64,000 nt of DNA, taken from the NCBI RefSeq assembly GCF_004217495.1, contig NZ_SHLC01000001.1, positions 62,001 to 126,000 on the forward strand, in the 5' to 3' direction. Numbering within the stretch: position 1 is the stretch's first letter; the number at the start of each line of letters is the position of its first letter. A model generated the notes under the pieces. That model saw only the letters and a program-made list of their open reading frames with translations, was not told the DNA's origin and searched no databases. Source of the stretch: Microterricola gilva (lineage in GTDB: Bacteria; Actinomycetota; Actinomycetes; Actinomycetales; Microbacteriaceae). Below are positions 1-8,378 of this stretch, piece after piece. The position numbers and the translations under genes were made by a program.

Positions 1-156
1 GCGCATGCGCCACTCCGCCTCGTCGTTGGCCTCCGCCGTCTCGAGCGTCTCGAGGTATGCGTGCGGGGTGTCGGCGATCATCTCGAGCCGGAGCGCCCGC
101 ACCTTCGGCCAGTCGGCCTCGACGACGCGGTGCAGGGTGAATGGCTGTGTGGTCAT
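1..156 (-). CDS. GNAT family N-acetyltransferase, N-terminal part (runs off the window)
   Basis: The first 52 codons of a reverse-strand gene are visible, starting at the ATG at 156. The peptide begins MTTQPFTLHRVVEADWPKVR and continues with a segment containing LRLEMIADTPHAY. This is the usual opening of actinobacterial GCN5-type acetyltransferases, where an early 'V.A.DW..VR.LRL' stretch precedes the acetyl-CoA fold. The motif-A region that binds acetyl-CoA lies outside the window, so substrate and activity cannot be judged. It heads away from the neighbouring MerR gene, and about 150 bases without a gene separate the two. Confidence 0.65.
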   Translation of the reverse strand, partial: MTTQPFTLHRVVEADWPKVRALRLEMIADTPHAYLETLETAEANDEAEWRMR

Positions 157-307
157 CACTCCATCGTTGCAGCTCCCGCGCGTGCCGTGCGCCGGAGATT
201 CGCTCGCCACGTCGCACGCGGTGCCGGTCGAGGCGGCGGGTGTGCCGAAACATCGGCCGACGGCACGCGGCAGTGGTGGCGGTGGCGGTGGCGCGTGGCT
301 CGCGAGC

Positions 308-673
308 TCAGGCGCGCTCGGCCGAGTCGGCCAGGTACCGGGTGATCGCGTCCCGGTTGCGGCTGAGGCAGGAGATGCGGCGTTCCAGTTGCTCGCGCTG
401 CTCGGTGAGCGACTCGACGATCTCGGGGTCGAGCTCGGTGATGCGGATCGACGGGCTGCCCGTGTTCAGGCAAGGCAGCAACTGCTTGATGATCCGGGTG
501 GGGATGCCGGCCTCGATGAGTCCGCGGATCTGCTCGACCCTGTCAACGGCAGCCTCGGGGTACTCGCGGTAGCCGTTGTGCGCCCGCTGGGGACTCAGCA
601 GATCCTGCTCCTCGTAGTAGCGCAGAAGCCGGGTCGGAGTCGCGGTTCTGGAGGAGAGCTCCCCGATGCGCAT
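308..673 (-). CDS. MerR family transcriptional regulator
   Basis: A 121-residue regulator. The N-terminus MRIGELSSRTATPTRLLRYY is a standard MerR winged helix-turn-helix. It is followed by QDLLSP, NGYREYP and a C-terminal coiled segment (about residues 85-110) typical of dimerisation helices. There are no clustered cysteines, so a metal-sensing role is unlikely and an organic ligand more probable. I chose the ATG at 673 because GAAAGG lies about 7 nt upstream; a longer frame would start inside the operator. It diverges from an MFS exporter, and a dyad at 697-718 lies between them. The family commonly activates a divergent drug or solvent exporter, and that role is inferred here. Confidence 0.85.
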   Translation of the reverse strand: MRIGELSSRTATPTRLLRYYEEQDLLSPQRAHNGYREYPEAAVDRVEQIRGLIEAGIPTRIIKQLLPCLNTGSPSIRITELDPEIVESLTEQREQLERRISCLSRNRDAITRYLADSAERA

Positions 674-696
674 GGCAGACCTTTCGACGGGATTTG

Positions 697-718
697 ACCT
701 TAACACTAATGGCAAGGT
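697..718. promoter_or_regulatory. Probable MerR operator between the regulator and the MFS gene
   Basis: A 22-bp imperfect dyad, ACCTTAACACT/AATGGCAAGGT, matches at 8 of 11 positions. It lies between the divergent merR (start 673) and MFS (start 733) genes. A TTGACC box at 694-699 and the weak -10-like GACACT at 721-726, 6 nt before the MFS start, would put the dyad in an unusually long spacer, as in MerR-controlled promoters. Confidence 0.55.
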
Positions 719-732
719 TTGACACTGGGGTC

Positions 733-1932
733 ATGTCATCCACACTCGCCGTTCCGGCCACGGGCCGGGCCCCACTCCCATCCGCGCGGCTCCCCCTCGG
801 CGGCCTGCTCGCGCTCGCCGCCGTCGTGTTCACCGGGGTCGTCACCGAGATCCTCCCCGCCGGCCTGCTGCCCCAGATGAGCGCCGACCTCGGCATCTCC
901 GACTCCCAGGTCGGCGCCCTCGTCGCCGTGTACGCCATCGCGACGGCCGTCACCGCCATCCCGCTCACCGCACTCACCCGGGCGCTCCCGCGCCGCACGC
1001 TGCTCGTCTCGCTGGTTCTCGGCTTCGCGCTCGTCAACGCCGTGACCGCCCTCGCGCCGAGCTACGCCGTCATCCTCGTCGCCCGCGTCATCGGCGGCAT
1101 GCTCGCCGGCCTGCTCTGGGCCATGGCGGCCGGCTACGCCATGCGCATGGTCGCGCCCGAACGCGCGGGGCGCGCCCTCTCGATCGCCATGGTCGGCACG
1201 CCGCTCGCCTTCGCCTTCGGCCTGCCGATCGCCACCGCGCTCGGCTCGGCCCTCGGCTGGCGGGAGGCGTTCGGGGCGATGGCCGTGCTCAGCCTCGGAC
1301 TGGCGCTCTGGGCGGCACTCGCGCTGCCGTCGTTCCCGGGTGAGCGTGCAGGCGAGCGGCCGTCGCTCCTCGCCGTGTTGCGGATGCCGGGGCTCGCGAT
1401 CGTCCTCGCGGCGACCGGGGCGTTCGTGCTCGCGCACAATGTCGCGTACACCTACATCGCCCCGCTGACCCGGGAATCCGGGCTGTCGGCGCACCTCGAC
1501 GTCGCCCTGCTCGTCTTCGGAGTGCTCGCCGTCGGAGGCGTGCTAACGGCCGGCGCACTGGTCGACAGGCACCTGCGCGGCATGGTCGTGATCGCCGCGA
1601 TCCTGCTCGGCGTTGCCATGCTGGCCATCGGCCTCTGGGGCGGCAATCCCGTCGTCGTCTTCCTCGCCATCGGGCTGTGGGGCTTCGCCTACGGCGGTGC
1701 CCCGACCCTGTTCCAGTCCGCGCCCGCACGCATCGCCGGGTCGTCGGCCGATGTCGCCCAGTCGATGGTCGTCGCCACGTGGAACGGTTCAATCGCGATC
1801 GGCGCGTTCCTGGGCGGGGTGGCGCTCGATGCCGCCGGGGTCTGGCTCCTGCCGTGGTTGACGATCACGCTGTTGGCGCTCGCCGCCGGTCTCGCCCTGA
1901 GCTCGCGCGCCGCGTTCGCCCGCGTGCACTGA
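733..1932 (+). CDS. MFS drug/sugar efflux transporter (DHA1-like)
   Basis: A 399-residue membrane protein with about 12 hydrophobic segments. It resembles the AraJ/Cml-type DHA1 branch of the major facilitator superfamily. The first helix carries FTGVVTEILPAGLLPQMS, and a charged loop (LTRALPRRTLL) follows helix 2, as in the MFS motif A region. The second half begins around residue 210 after a short hydrophilic linker. I start it at ATG 733 (MSSTLAVPATG). An earlier ATG at 694 would lie inside the putative operator. It probably exports a small molecule by proton antiport under control of the divergent MerR protein. The substrate cannot be told from sequence. Confidence 0.85.
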   Translation: MSSTLAVPATGRAPLPSARLPLGGLLALAAVVFTGVVTEILPAGLLPQMSADLGISDSQVGALVAVYAIATAVTAIPLTALTRALPRRTLLVSLVLGFALVNAVTALAPSYAVILVARVIGGMLAGLLWAMAAGYAMRMVAPERAGRALSIAMVGTPLAFAFGLPIATALGSALGWREAFGAMAVLSLGLALWAALALPSFPGERAGERPSLLAVLRMPGLAIVLAATGAFVLAHNVAYTYIAPLTRESGLSAHLDVALLVFGVLAVGGVLTAGALVDRHLRGMVVIAAILLGVAMLAIGLWGGNPVVVFLAIGLWGFAYGGAPTLFQSAPARIAGSSADVAQSMVVATWNGSIAIGAFLGGVALDAAGVWLLPWLTITLLALAAGLALSSRAAFARVH

Positions 1933-1962
1933 CGCCGGGCGGCGGCGGCCGCCAGCCCGTTG

Positions 1963-2024
1963 CGCGGCAGAAACTGCCTAATCGCGGCAGTCGGTTCTGG
2001 CGCGGTCCGGTAGTTTCTGCCGCG
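1963..2024. repeat. Inverted repeat between convergent genes (16-bp arms)
   Basis: CGCGGCAGAAACTGCC at 1963-1978 faces GGTAGTTTCTGCCGCG at 2009-2024, with one mismatch in 16. The 30-nt loop holds a further partial copy (CGCGGCAG). It sits between the 3' ends of the MFS and exonuclease III genes, so it may act as a bidirectional transcription boundary. Confidence 0.7.
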
Positions 2025-2046
2025 GGTGGCGCGGGTGCCGCGCGGC

Positions 2047-2883
2047 CTAGTAGAACATCGGCCGATCGTCGTCGTCGCCCTCGAGCTCGACGTCGACGAC
2101 GACGGGCACGTGGTCGCTCGGGGCGTCGCCCTTGCGCTCCTCGCGGTGGATGGCGGCATCCGTCACCGCGTCGGCGAAGGCGGGCGAGCCGAGAATGAAG
2201 TCGATACGCATGCCCTCGTTGCGCGGGAAGCGCAGCGCCTTGTAGTCCCAGAAGGTGTAACCCTCCGGCACGAGCGGGCGCACCACGTCGCTGACGCCGG
2301 CGGCCTCGAGGGTGGCGAAGGCGGCGCGCTCCGCTGGCGAGATGTGCGTCGAGGCGCCGGGCACGAAACTCGGGTCGCCCATGTCTGCGTCGAACGGCGC
2401 GACGTTGAAGTCGCCCATCAGGGCGAGGGCGAGCTCCGGGTTCGCGGCCAGCTCGGCGCGGGTGTGCTCGGTGAGTGCGGCGTACCAGTCGAGCTTGTAC
2501 GTGTAGTGCGGGTCGCCGAGCGCGCGCCCGTTGGGCACGTAGAGGCTCCACAGCCGCTGCTCGTTCACGGTCACGCCGAGCGCCCGCGCCTCCTGCGGCT
2601 GGTCAGGCCCCTCGAGCCCCTTCTGAAAACCGGGCATCCCGGCGAAGCTCGTGCTGACGTCGGTCATCGGATGCCGGCTGGCGAACGCCACGCCGTTCCA
2701 CTGGTTCAGGCCGTGAACGGCCAGCTCGTAGCCGGCCTCCTCGAAGGCCTCGGCCGGGAACTGCTCCGGCTTGCACTTGATCTCCTGCATCGCGAGCACA
2801 TCGATGTCCTCGCGCACGAGCCAGTCGACGACGCGGCCGACGCGTGTGCGGATCGAGTTGACGTTCCAGGTGGCAATGCGCAT
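2047..2883 (-). CDS. xth: Exodeoxyribonuclease III (AP endonuclease)
   Basis: A 278-residue exonuclease/endonuclease/phosphatase-fold enzyme that cleaves DNA 5' of abasic sites and degrades 3' ends during base excision repair. The expected signatures are all present: MRIATWNVNSIR at the start, the metal-binding MQEIKC (Glu34), YVPNGRALGDPHYTYK, the catalytic GDFNVAP, and the C-terminal RIDFILGS...SDHVPVVVDVE. Length is normal for the family. A TAGGCT -10 box at 2890-2895 (reverse strand) lies exactly 6 nt before the ATG, so the mRNA is probably leaderless. Confidence 0.93.
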   Translation of the reverse strand: MRIATWNVNSIRTRVGRVVDWLVREDIDVLAMQEIKCKPEQFPAEAFEEAGYELAVHGLNQWNGVAFASRHPMTDVSTSFAGMPGFQKGLEGPDQPQEARALGVTVNEQRLWSLYVPNGRALGDPHYTYKLDWYAALTEHTRAELAANPELALALMGDFNVAPFDADMGDPSFVPGASTHISPAERAAFATLEAAGVSDVVRPLVPEGYTFWDYKALRFPRNEGMRIDFILGSPAFADAVTDAAIHREERKGDAPSDHVPVVVDVELEGDDDDRPMFY

Positions 2884-2957
2884 GGCACCAGCCTATTTGG
2901 CCGAACGGTGCACAGGCACATCGGCGCTGGTGCCAGCTCAGCTGGCAAGATGGGGCT

Positions 2958-3959
2958 GTGACGGGATTGCAGATCGGCTACGCCGCCATGCTGGAGCGCT
3001 TCGCCCCGGCGGAAGCCGTCGCGCTCGCCGCACACGCCGAGGCGCACGGGTTCTCCGGCGTCATGGCCAGCGACCACTTCCAGCCGTGGGTTCCGGCCCA
3101 AGGCGAGTCCTCCTTCGTCTGGAGCGTGCTCGGCGCGATGGGGGAACGCACCAGGGGTGCGCTCGGCACCGGGGTGACGACGCCGGGGTACCGGATGCAT
3201 CCGGCCACCGTCGCCCAGGCATCCGCGACGCTCGCCGCGCTGAACCCTGGCAGGCACTGGCTCGGCATCGGCTCGGGTGACGCGCTCAACGAGCACGTCG
3301 TCGGCGGCTACTGGCCGGAGGCCCCCGACCGCATCAACCGCATGTTCGAGGCGGTCGATGTGATCAAGAAGCTCTTCACGGCCTCCGCGGCCGGGCGCGA
3401 CGTCAAGCATGCTGGGCAGTACTTCCGGCTCGAGTCGACGCGGCTCTGGACGATGCCGGATGTCGCCCCGCCCATCTACGTGGCGACGGCGGGGCCGATC
3501 ACGGCCAAGCGGGCGGGCAAGACGGTCGACGGCCTCATCACGACCGGGGCCCCGCGGGAGAAGCTCGAGCACCTGCTGTCCCGCTTCGCCGGCGGCGCAC
3601 GGGAATCCGGGCGGAACGCGGCGACGCTGCCGAAGGTGCTGCAGTTGCACCTCTCCTGGGCGCCCACCGACGAGGAGGCGACGGCGAACGCGCTCCGCGA
3701 GTGGCCCAACGGCGGGATGCGCTTCGCCGGGAGCGACATCCGTTCGCCATTCGAATTCGACCAGATCGCGCGCATGGTGCGACCGGACGACTTCGAGGGG
3801 CGCATGCTGATCTCGAGCGATCCCGACGCGCACCGCGCGCACATCCAGAGTTTTCTCGACCTCGGCTTCGACACCGTGCACCTGCACAACGTCGGCCGCA
3901 ACCAGCGAGAGTGGATCGAAGTCTTCGGCCGAGACGTTCTGCCGAAGCTGCGGAGGTGA
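2958..3959 (+). CDS. LLM-class F420-dependent oxidoreductase (G6PD-like family)
   Basis: A 333-residue TIM-barrel luciferase-like monooxygenase family protein. MASDHFQPW (near residue 35) and the later [10 protein letters not shown] segment match the F420-binding set seen in Fgd. The N-terminal half is clearly related to the Fgd encoded at 5099. It differs after residue 110 ([13 protein letters not shown]), so it belongs to the paralogous 'F420 G6P-like' group rather than being Fgd itself. The start is GTG 2958. A weak CAAGAT box 6 nt upstream is compatible with a leaderless transcript. Only 4 bases separate it from cofE, so the two are cotranscribed. The substrate is unknown; the usual reaction is hydride transfer between a small organic molecule and F420. 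Confidence 0.85.
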   Translation: MTGLQIGYAAMLERFAPAEAVALAAHAEAHGFSGVMASDHFQPWVPAQGESSFVWSVLGAMGERTRGALGTGVTTPGYRMHPATVAQASATLAALNPGRHWLGIGSGDALNEHVVGGYWPEAPDRINRMFEAVDVIKKLFTASAAGRDVKHAGQYFRLESTRLWTMPDVAPPIYVATAGPITAKRAGKTVDGLITTGAPREKLEHLLSRFAGGARESGRNAATLPKVLQLHLSWAPTDEEATANALREWPNGGMRFAGSDIRSPFEFDQIARMVRPDDFEGRMLISSDPDAHRAHIQSFLDLGFDTVHLHNVGRNQREWIEVFGRDVLPKLRR

Positions 3960-3963
3960 GGCA

Positions 3964-4842
3964 ATGACACTGAACCGTTTCATGGCGCGGCTGACCACGT
4001 GGACGCTCCCCGGCATGCCGGAGGTGCGCCCCGGCGACGACCTCGTCGCGATGATCGCGGATGCCGCGCGCGCGGCCGCCGAGCCAGGCGACCCCGAATT
4101 GGGGCTGCTGGACGGCGACATCCTCGTCGTCACCTCGAAGATCGTCTCCAAGGCCGAGGGCCGCATCGTCGCCGCCGCCGACCGGGAGGACGCGATCACG
4201 GCCGAGACGGTGCGCGTCGTCGCCACCCGTGAACACCCGGGAGGCGTCACTCGCATCGTCGAGAACCGGCTCGGAATCGTGGCCGCGGCCGCCGGCGTGG
4301 ACGCGAGCAACACCGAAGACGGCACCGTGCTGCTGCTGCCGCTCGACCCAGACGCCTCCGCCCGCGAGCTCGCGGCCGGGCTCCGCGCGTTGACCGGCGC
4401 CCGCGTCGGCGTGATCCTCAGCGACACCCTCGGCCGGCCGTGGCGCGAGGGCCAGACCGACGCCGCCATCGGGGCAGCGGGGGTGCACGTCTTCGACGAC
4501 CTCCGCGGTTCGACGGATGCCGCGGGCAAGCCGCTGCAGGTGACGATGCCGTGCGTGGCCGACGAACTCGCGGCCGCCACCGACCTCGTCAAGGGCAAGG
4601 CGAGCGGCTGCCCGGTCGCCGTCGTGCGCGGGCTCGACCGTCTCGTCGGCGAGCTCGACCTGCCGGGAGCCGCCTCGATCGTGCGGCCCTCCGAGCGGGA
4701 CATGTTCAGACTCGGCAGCGAGGAGGCACGCGCGGAGGGCGTCGCGGAGGGCTACGAGGCCGGCCTCGTCGAGGGCCGCGGGCTCGGCTACAGCGACGGC
4801 TACGCCGACGGCTTCGCCGAGGCCGACGCCGAAGACGCCTGA
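3964..4842 (+). CDS. cofE: Coenzyme F420-0:L-glutamate ligase (CofE)
   Basis: A 292-residue GTP-dependent ligase that adds gamma-linked glutamates to F420-0, the last step of F420 synthesis. Family hallmarks include [47 protein letters not shown] and [18 protein letters not shown]. The nitroreductase-like second domain of mycobacterial FbiB is missing, as in many other actinobacteria and archaea. Instead there is an unusual 35-residue tail (from about residue 256) rich in spaced glycines and acidic residues ([16 protein letters not shown]...). GGAGG at 3951-3955 supports the ATG at 3964. It sits between two F420-dependent oxidoreductases, so biosynthesis and use are linked. Confidence 0.92.
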   Translation: MTLNRFMARLTTWTLPGMPEVRPGDDLVAMIADAARAAAEPGDPELGLLDGDILVVTSKIVSKAEGRIVAAADREDAITAETVRVVATREHPGGVTRIVENRLGIVAAAAGVDASNTEDGTVLLLPLDPDASARELAAGLRALTGARVGVILSDTLGRPWREGQTDAAIGAAGVHVFDDLRGSTDAAGKPLQVTMPCVADELAAATDLVKGKASGCPVAVVRGLDRLVGELDLPGAASIVRPSERDMFRLGSEEARAEGVAEGYEAGLVEGRGLGYSDGYADGFAEADAEDA

Positions 4843-5098
4843 CCGCCGAATCGCGCGCCGTGTGTGGCCTCCGTGCGGATGCGCGGAAGCTCATGCTCGC
4901 GGAAACCCACGCTGGCTCGAGGGAGCAGCAGAGGAACGAGGCCGCCCCCGAAGCCGAGTGCGCGTCGTGGTCGTGGCGCCGCGGATGCCTGGGCCGCCGT
5001 TCGGATGCGCGAGTCGCACGCCCCGGCACAGCGCGCATCCGCGCGTCGAGGCACGCCGCACTGTCGCCGGGGGCGCGCAGCATGAGAGCATCGGAGGC

Positions 5099-6115
5099 AT
5101 GACCCTCACGCTCGGATACAAGGCCTCTGCCGAACAGTTCTCGCCGCGCGAACTCGTGGAGATCGCGGTTTCGGCCGAGACGCACGGCTTCGACTCCGTC
5201 GCGACGAGCGACCACTTCCAGCCGTGGCGGCACGAGGGCGGGCACGCCCCGTTCTCGCTGGCCTGGATGGCCGCGGTCGGCGAGCGCACCTCGACGATCC
5301 GCATCGGCACCAGTGTGATGACCCCGACCTTCCGCTACAACCCGGCTGTGATCGCCCAGGCCTTCGCCACGCTCGGCTGCCTCTACCCGGGTCGCGTCAT
5401 GCTCGGCGTCGGCACCGGCGAGGCGCTCAACGAGATCGCGACCGGCTTCCGCGGTGCGGGCGAGCAGGAGTGGCCGGAGTTCCGCGAGCGTTTCGCCCGG
5501 CTGCGGGAGTCGATCCGGCTGATGCGCGAACTGTGGGCAGGCGAGCGGGTCAACTTCGACGGCGAGTACTACTCGACCCACGACGCCTCCATCTACGACC
5601 GGCCGGAGGGCGGCATCCCCGTCTACATCGCCGCAGGCGGGCCCACCGTGGCCAAGTACGCCGGCCGCGCCGGCGATGGATTCATCTGCACGTCCGGCAA
5701 GGGCATGGAGCTGTACACCGAGTCACTCATTCCCGCCGTCACGGAGGGGGCCGAGGCCTCCGGGCGCACCTTCGAGCAGATCGACCGCATGATCGAGATC
5801 AAGCTCAGCTACGAGGAGGACGAGCAGACCGCCCTCGACAACTGCCGCTTCTGGTCGCCGCTCTCGCTGAGCGCGGAGCAGAAGCACGACATCACCGACC
5901 CGATCGAGATGGAGCGGGCCGCCGACGCGCTGCCGATCGAGCAGATCGCCAAGCGCTGGATCGTCGGCACCGACCCGGATGCGACCGTCGCCGAGATCAA
6001 GAAGTACACGGATGCCGGCTTCAACCACCTCGTCTTCCACGCCCCCGGTCACGATCAGGAGCGCTTCATGCAGCTCTTCGAGCGCGACCTGGCGCCGCGG
6101 CTGCGCGCGCTCTGA
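5099..6115 (+). CDS. fgd: F420-dependent glucose-6-phosphate dehydrogenase
   Basis: A 338-residue enzyme that oxidises glucose-6-phosphate to 6-phosphogluconolactone while reducing F420 to F420H2. It is thus the cell's main source of reduced F420. It follows the mycobacterial Fgd1 almost word for word: [10 protein letters not shown] at the start, [73 protein letters not shown] and [13 protein letters not shown]. The start at 5099 agrees with the family. The frame continues upstream, but the extra peptide is low-complexity and unlike any Fgd. A GGAGG lies only 1 nt before the ATG, which is tight. The 256 bases upstream (4843-5098) hold no gene I can support. Confidence 0.95.
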   Translation: MTLTLGYKASAEQFSPRELVEIAVSAETHGFDSVATSDHFQPWRHEGGHAPFSLAWMAAVGERTSTIRIGTSVMTPTFRYNPAVIAQAFATLGCLYPGRVMLGVGTGEALNEIATGFRGAGEQEWPEFRERFARLRESIRLMRELWAGERVNFDGEYYSTHDASIYDRPEGGIPVYIAAGGPTVAKYAGRAGDGFICTSGKGMELYTESLIPAVTEGAEASGRTFEQIDRMIEIKLSYEEDEQTALDNCRFWSPLSLSAEQKHDITDPIEMERAADALPIEQIAKRWIVGTDPDATVAEIKKYTDAGFNHLVFHAPGHDQERFMQLFERDLAPRLRAL

Positions 6116-6191
6116 CCACGCGGTCCAGGCCGATCCTGAGTGTTCTCCATTGATCGCTTGCGCTCACGGGGGACGGGCGTAGCCTGAACAC

Positions 6192-7403
6192 ATGCGCGCC
6201 CAGAGCACCAGGGCGTCCGGCGCACAACGGCGCTGGATCCCCGCAGCCGTCATCCCGGCAATCGTCGCGCCGATCGCGATCGGCGTCGGGGTCGTGCTCG
6301 TGCCGATGGCGGCCAACGCCGCGGTCGACCTCCCCGATCTGACGCCGGCGGAGCTCATCCAACTCGCCGCGTCGAGCGACGTGGACGCCCTCTCCGGCAC
6401 GATTGAGCAGCGCTCGGAGCTCGGCCTGCCCGACCTCGCGGCGCTCGGCGGCGCGATGGGCGGCCCGGCCGGCGGCGGGGGCGACGACGGCGCCGCGGCA
6501 TCCGCCAGCGATCTGGACGACCTGCTCTCGCTCGCGACGGGAACGCACACGGCCAAGGTCTACCTCGACGGCCCGAATGCGCGGATGCAGGTGCTCGACC
6601 GGCTCGCGGAGCGCAACGTCTACGTCTCGCCCGACGGCGTCTGGATCTACGACTCCGCCGAGAAGGCCGCCACCCACGTCACCGTCGACACGGCCGCGCT
6701 CGCCGCGCTGCAGGCCGAGCTGCAGGCGACGCACGACGCCGACGCGTCGGCCGCACCGCTGCCGACCCCCGAGTACACGCTCGAGCAGGCGTTGGCCGCG
6801 GTCGACGAGACGACAGAGGTCACCGTTGGCACCGACGCCCGCGTCGCGGGCCGCGAGGCATACGAGCTCGTGCTCACCCCGCGCGACCCCGAGACCCTCG
6901 TCGGCGAGGTGCGCGTCGCGATCGATGCCGAGACCGGCGCGGCGCTCGCGGCATCCGTCACCGCCAGCGGCGCGGATTCTCCCGCGTTCAGCGTGGCATT
7001 CACCGACGTCTCCTTCGCGGCGCCGGACGCCTCGGTGTTCGCGTTCACCCCGCCGGAGGGAACCGCGGTGACCGAGCACGCGATTCCGGTGCCGACCGCC
7101 GCCGAGCTGCAGCAGCTGAAGGCCGACCGCGAGGCGGGCGCCGACGGCACCGACAGCGGCCAGCGGCCGATCGTGCACGGCGACGGGTGGAGCACGGTCA
7201 TCGAGCTGCCGGCCGGCCAAGACGGCGTCGGCCAGGGCGCGGACGGCCTCGCGATGCTCGACACGATCGCCCAGCCCGTGGACGGCGGGCGGGTCGTGGC
7301 GACCTCGCTCGTGTCTGTGCTCATCACCGACGACGGGCGGGTGTTCCTCGGCTCGGTGAGCCCGGAGCGGCTGCTCGCGACCGCCGCCGCGAGCGGGCGC
7401 TGA
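6192..7403 (+). CDS. LolA-like exported protein, partner of an ABC exporter
   Basis: A 403-residue secreted protein. An N-terminal hydrophobic segment (WIPAAVIPAIVAPIAIGVGV, with an AANAA cleavage site near residue 41) directs export. The body (DLPDLTPAELIQLAASSDVD ... GTHTAKVYLDGPNARMQVLD ... NVYVSPDGVWIYDSAEKAAT) resembles the LolA/DUF2092-type half-barrel proteins that actinobacteria encode beside ABC-2 exporters. It probably binds or carries a hydrophobic cargo at the outer membrane face. A TTGCGC / 16 nt / TAGCCT promoter ends 6 nt before the ATG, so translation is probably leaderless. The ABC genes follow within 12 bases. The exact cargo is unknown. Confidence 0.75.
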   Translation: MRAQSTRASGAQRRWIPAAVIPAIVAPIAIGVGVVLVPMAANAAVDLPDLTPAELIQLAASSDVDALSGTIEQRSELGLPDLAALGGAMGGPAGGGGDDGAAASASDLDDLLSLATGTHTAKVYLDGPNARMQVLDRLAERNVYVSPDGVWIYDSAEKAATHVTVDTAALAALQAELQATHDADASAAPLPTPEYTLEQALAAVDETTEVTVGTDARVAGREAYELVLTPRDPETLVGEVRVAIDAETGAALAASVTASGADSPAFSVAFTDVSFAAPDASVFAFTPPEGTAVTEHAIPVPTAAELQQLKADREAGADGTDSGQRPIVHGDGWSTVIELPAGQDGVGQGADGLAMLDTIAQPVDGGRVVATSLVSVLITDDGRVFLGSVSPERLLATAAASGR

Positions 7404-7415
7404 CGGGCGCGGCGA

Positions 7416-8378
7416 GTGGCCGACTTCGCGATCGAGACGCAGGGCCTGTCCAAGCGTTTCCGCTCGCAGCTCGCCGTCGACGGCATCGACCTCGCCGTGC
7501 CTGCGGGCGCCGTGTTCGGCTTCCTCGGCCCCAACGGCTCAGGCAAGACCACCACGATCCGCATGCTCCTCGGTCTCGTCGCGGCCAGCTCCGGCTCGGC
7601 GCGGGTGCTCGGCACCGAGATGCCGGGCGGGGTCGGCCGGGTGCTGCCGCGGGTCGGAGCGCTCGTTGAGGGGCCGGCGTTCTCGCCGTTCCTCTCCGGC
7701 GAGGCGAATCTGCGCCGCTTCGACGCGGCCGATCGCGGCGCCCCGGGTCGGAGCAGGGGCGCCAGGGTCGCCGCGGCCCTCGACCGGGTCGGGCTCTCGC
7801 ACGCGGCGGGCAAGAAGGTGCACGCGTACTCGCTCGGCATGAAGCAGCGGCTCGGGCTCGCGAACGCCCTGCTGATGCCGCGGGATCTCCTCGTGCTCGA
7901 CGAACCGACGAACGGGCTCGACCCGCAGGGCACCCGCGAGGTTCGTGGCCTGATCCGCTCGCTCGCCGACGACGGCACGACCGTGTTCGTCTCGAGCCAC
8001 CTGCTCGCCGAGGTGGAGCAGATCTGCTCGCACCTCGCCGTGATGCGGGCAGGGCGGCTGGTGGCCCAGGGCACCCTCGACGAGTTCCGCAGCGCCGGAG
8101 ACGCCAGCGTGCGGGTGCAGACCCCGGACCCGGAGGCGGCGCGGGCGGTGCTCGCGGGCCTCGGCCTCGAGCTGGAGCAGGCGGCAGGGGCGGATGCCGC
8201 GGCGCCCCCGCCCGGCGGCGCGCTCGTGGTCGCCCGCCTCGACGAACGCCCACCCGAGACCGTCGTCGCCGCACTCGTCGCCGCCGGTGTGCGGGTGCGC
8301 GGCTTCGAGGCGGCCCACGCCAGCCTGGAGCAGCGCTTCGTTGACCTCACCGGGGAGGGGTTCGACGTTGTCCAGTGA
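7416..8378 (+). CDS. ABC exporter ATP-binding protein
   Basis: A 320-residue ATPase of the ABC-2/DrrA type. It contains the Walker A GPNGSGKTTT, the signature YSLGMKQRLGLA, the Walker B LLVLDEPTNGLDPQG and a SSHLLAEVEQ switch histidine. The C-terminal extension of about 90 residues (RVQTPDPEAARAVLAGLG...) is typical of this exporter class. The start is GTG 7416, 12 bases after the LolA-like gene. Its stop codon lies inside the first unit of a 15-bp tandem repeat. The downstream permease starts at TTG 8368, an 11-base overlap that implies translational coupling. Confidence 0.9.
   Translation: MADFAIETQGLSKRFRSQLAVDGIDLAVPAGAVFGFLGPNGSGKTTTIRMLLGLVAASSGSARVLGTEMPGGVGRVLPRVGALVEGPAFSPFLSGEANLRRFDAADRGAPGRSRGARVAAALDRVGLSHAAGKKVHAYSLGMKQRLGLANALLMPRDLLVLDEPTNGLDPQGTREVRGLIRSLADDGTTVFVSSHLLAEVEQICSHLAVMRAGRLVAQGTLDEFRSAGDASVRVQTPDPEAARAVLAGLGLELEQAAGADAAAPPPGGALVVARLDERPPETVVAALVAAGVRVRGFEAAHASLEQRFVDLTGEGFDVVQ

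Noticed and set aside
4862-5098. Upstream extension of the fgd frame
   Set aside because: The extra 79 residues are low-complexity and unlike Fgd proteins, which start at [10 protein letters not shown]-like sequence.
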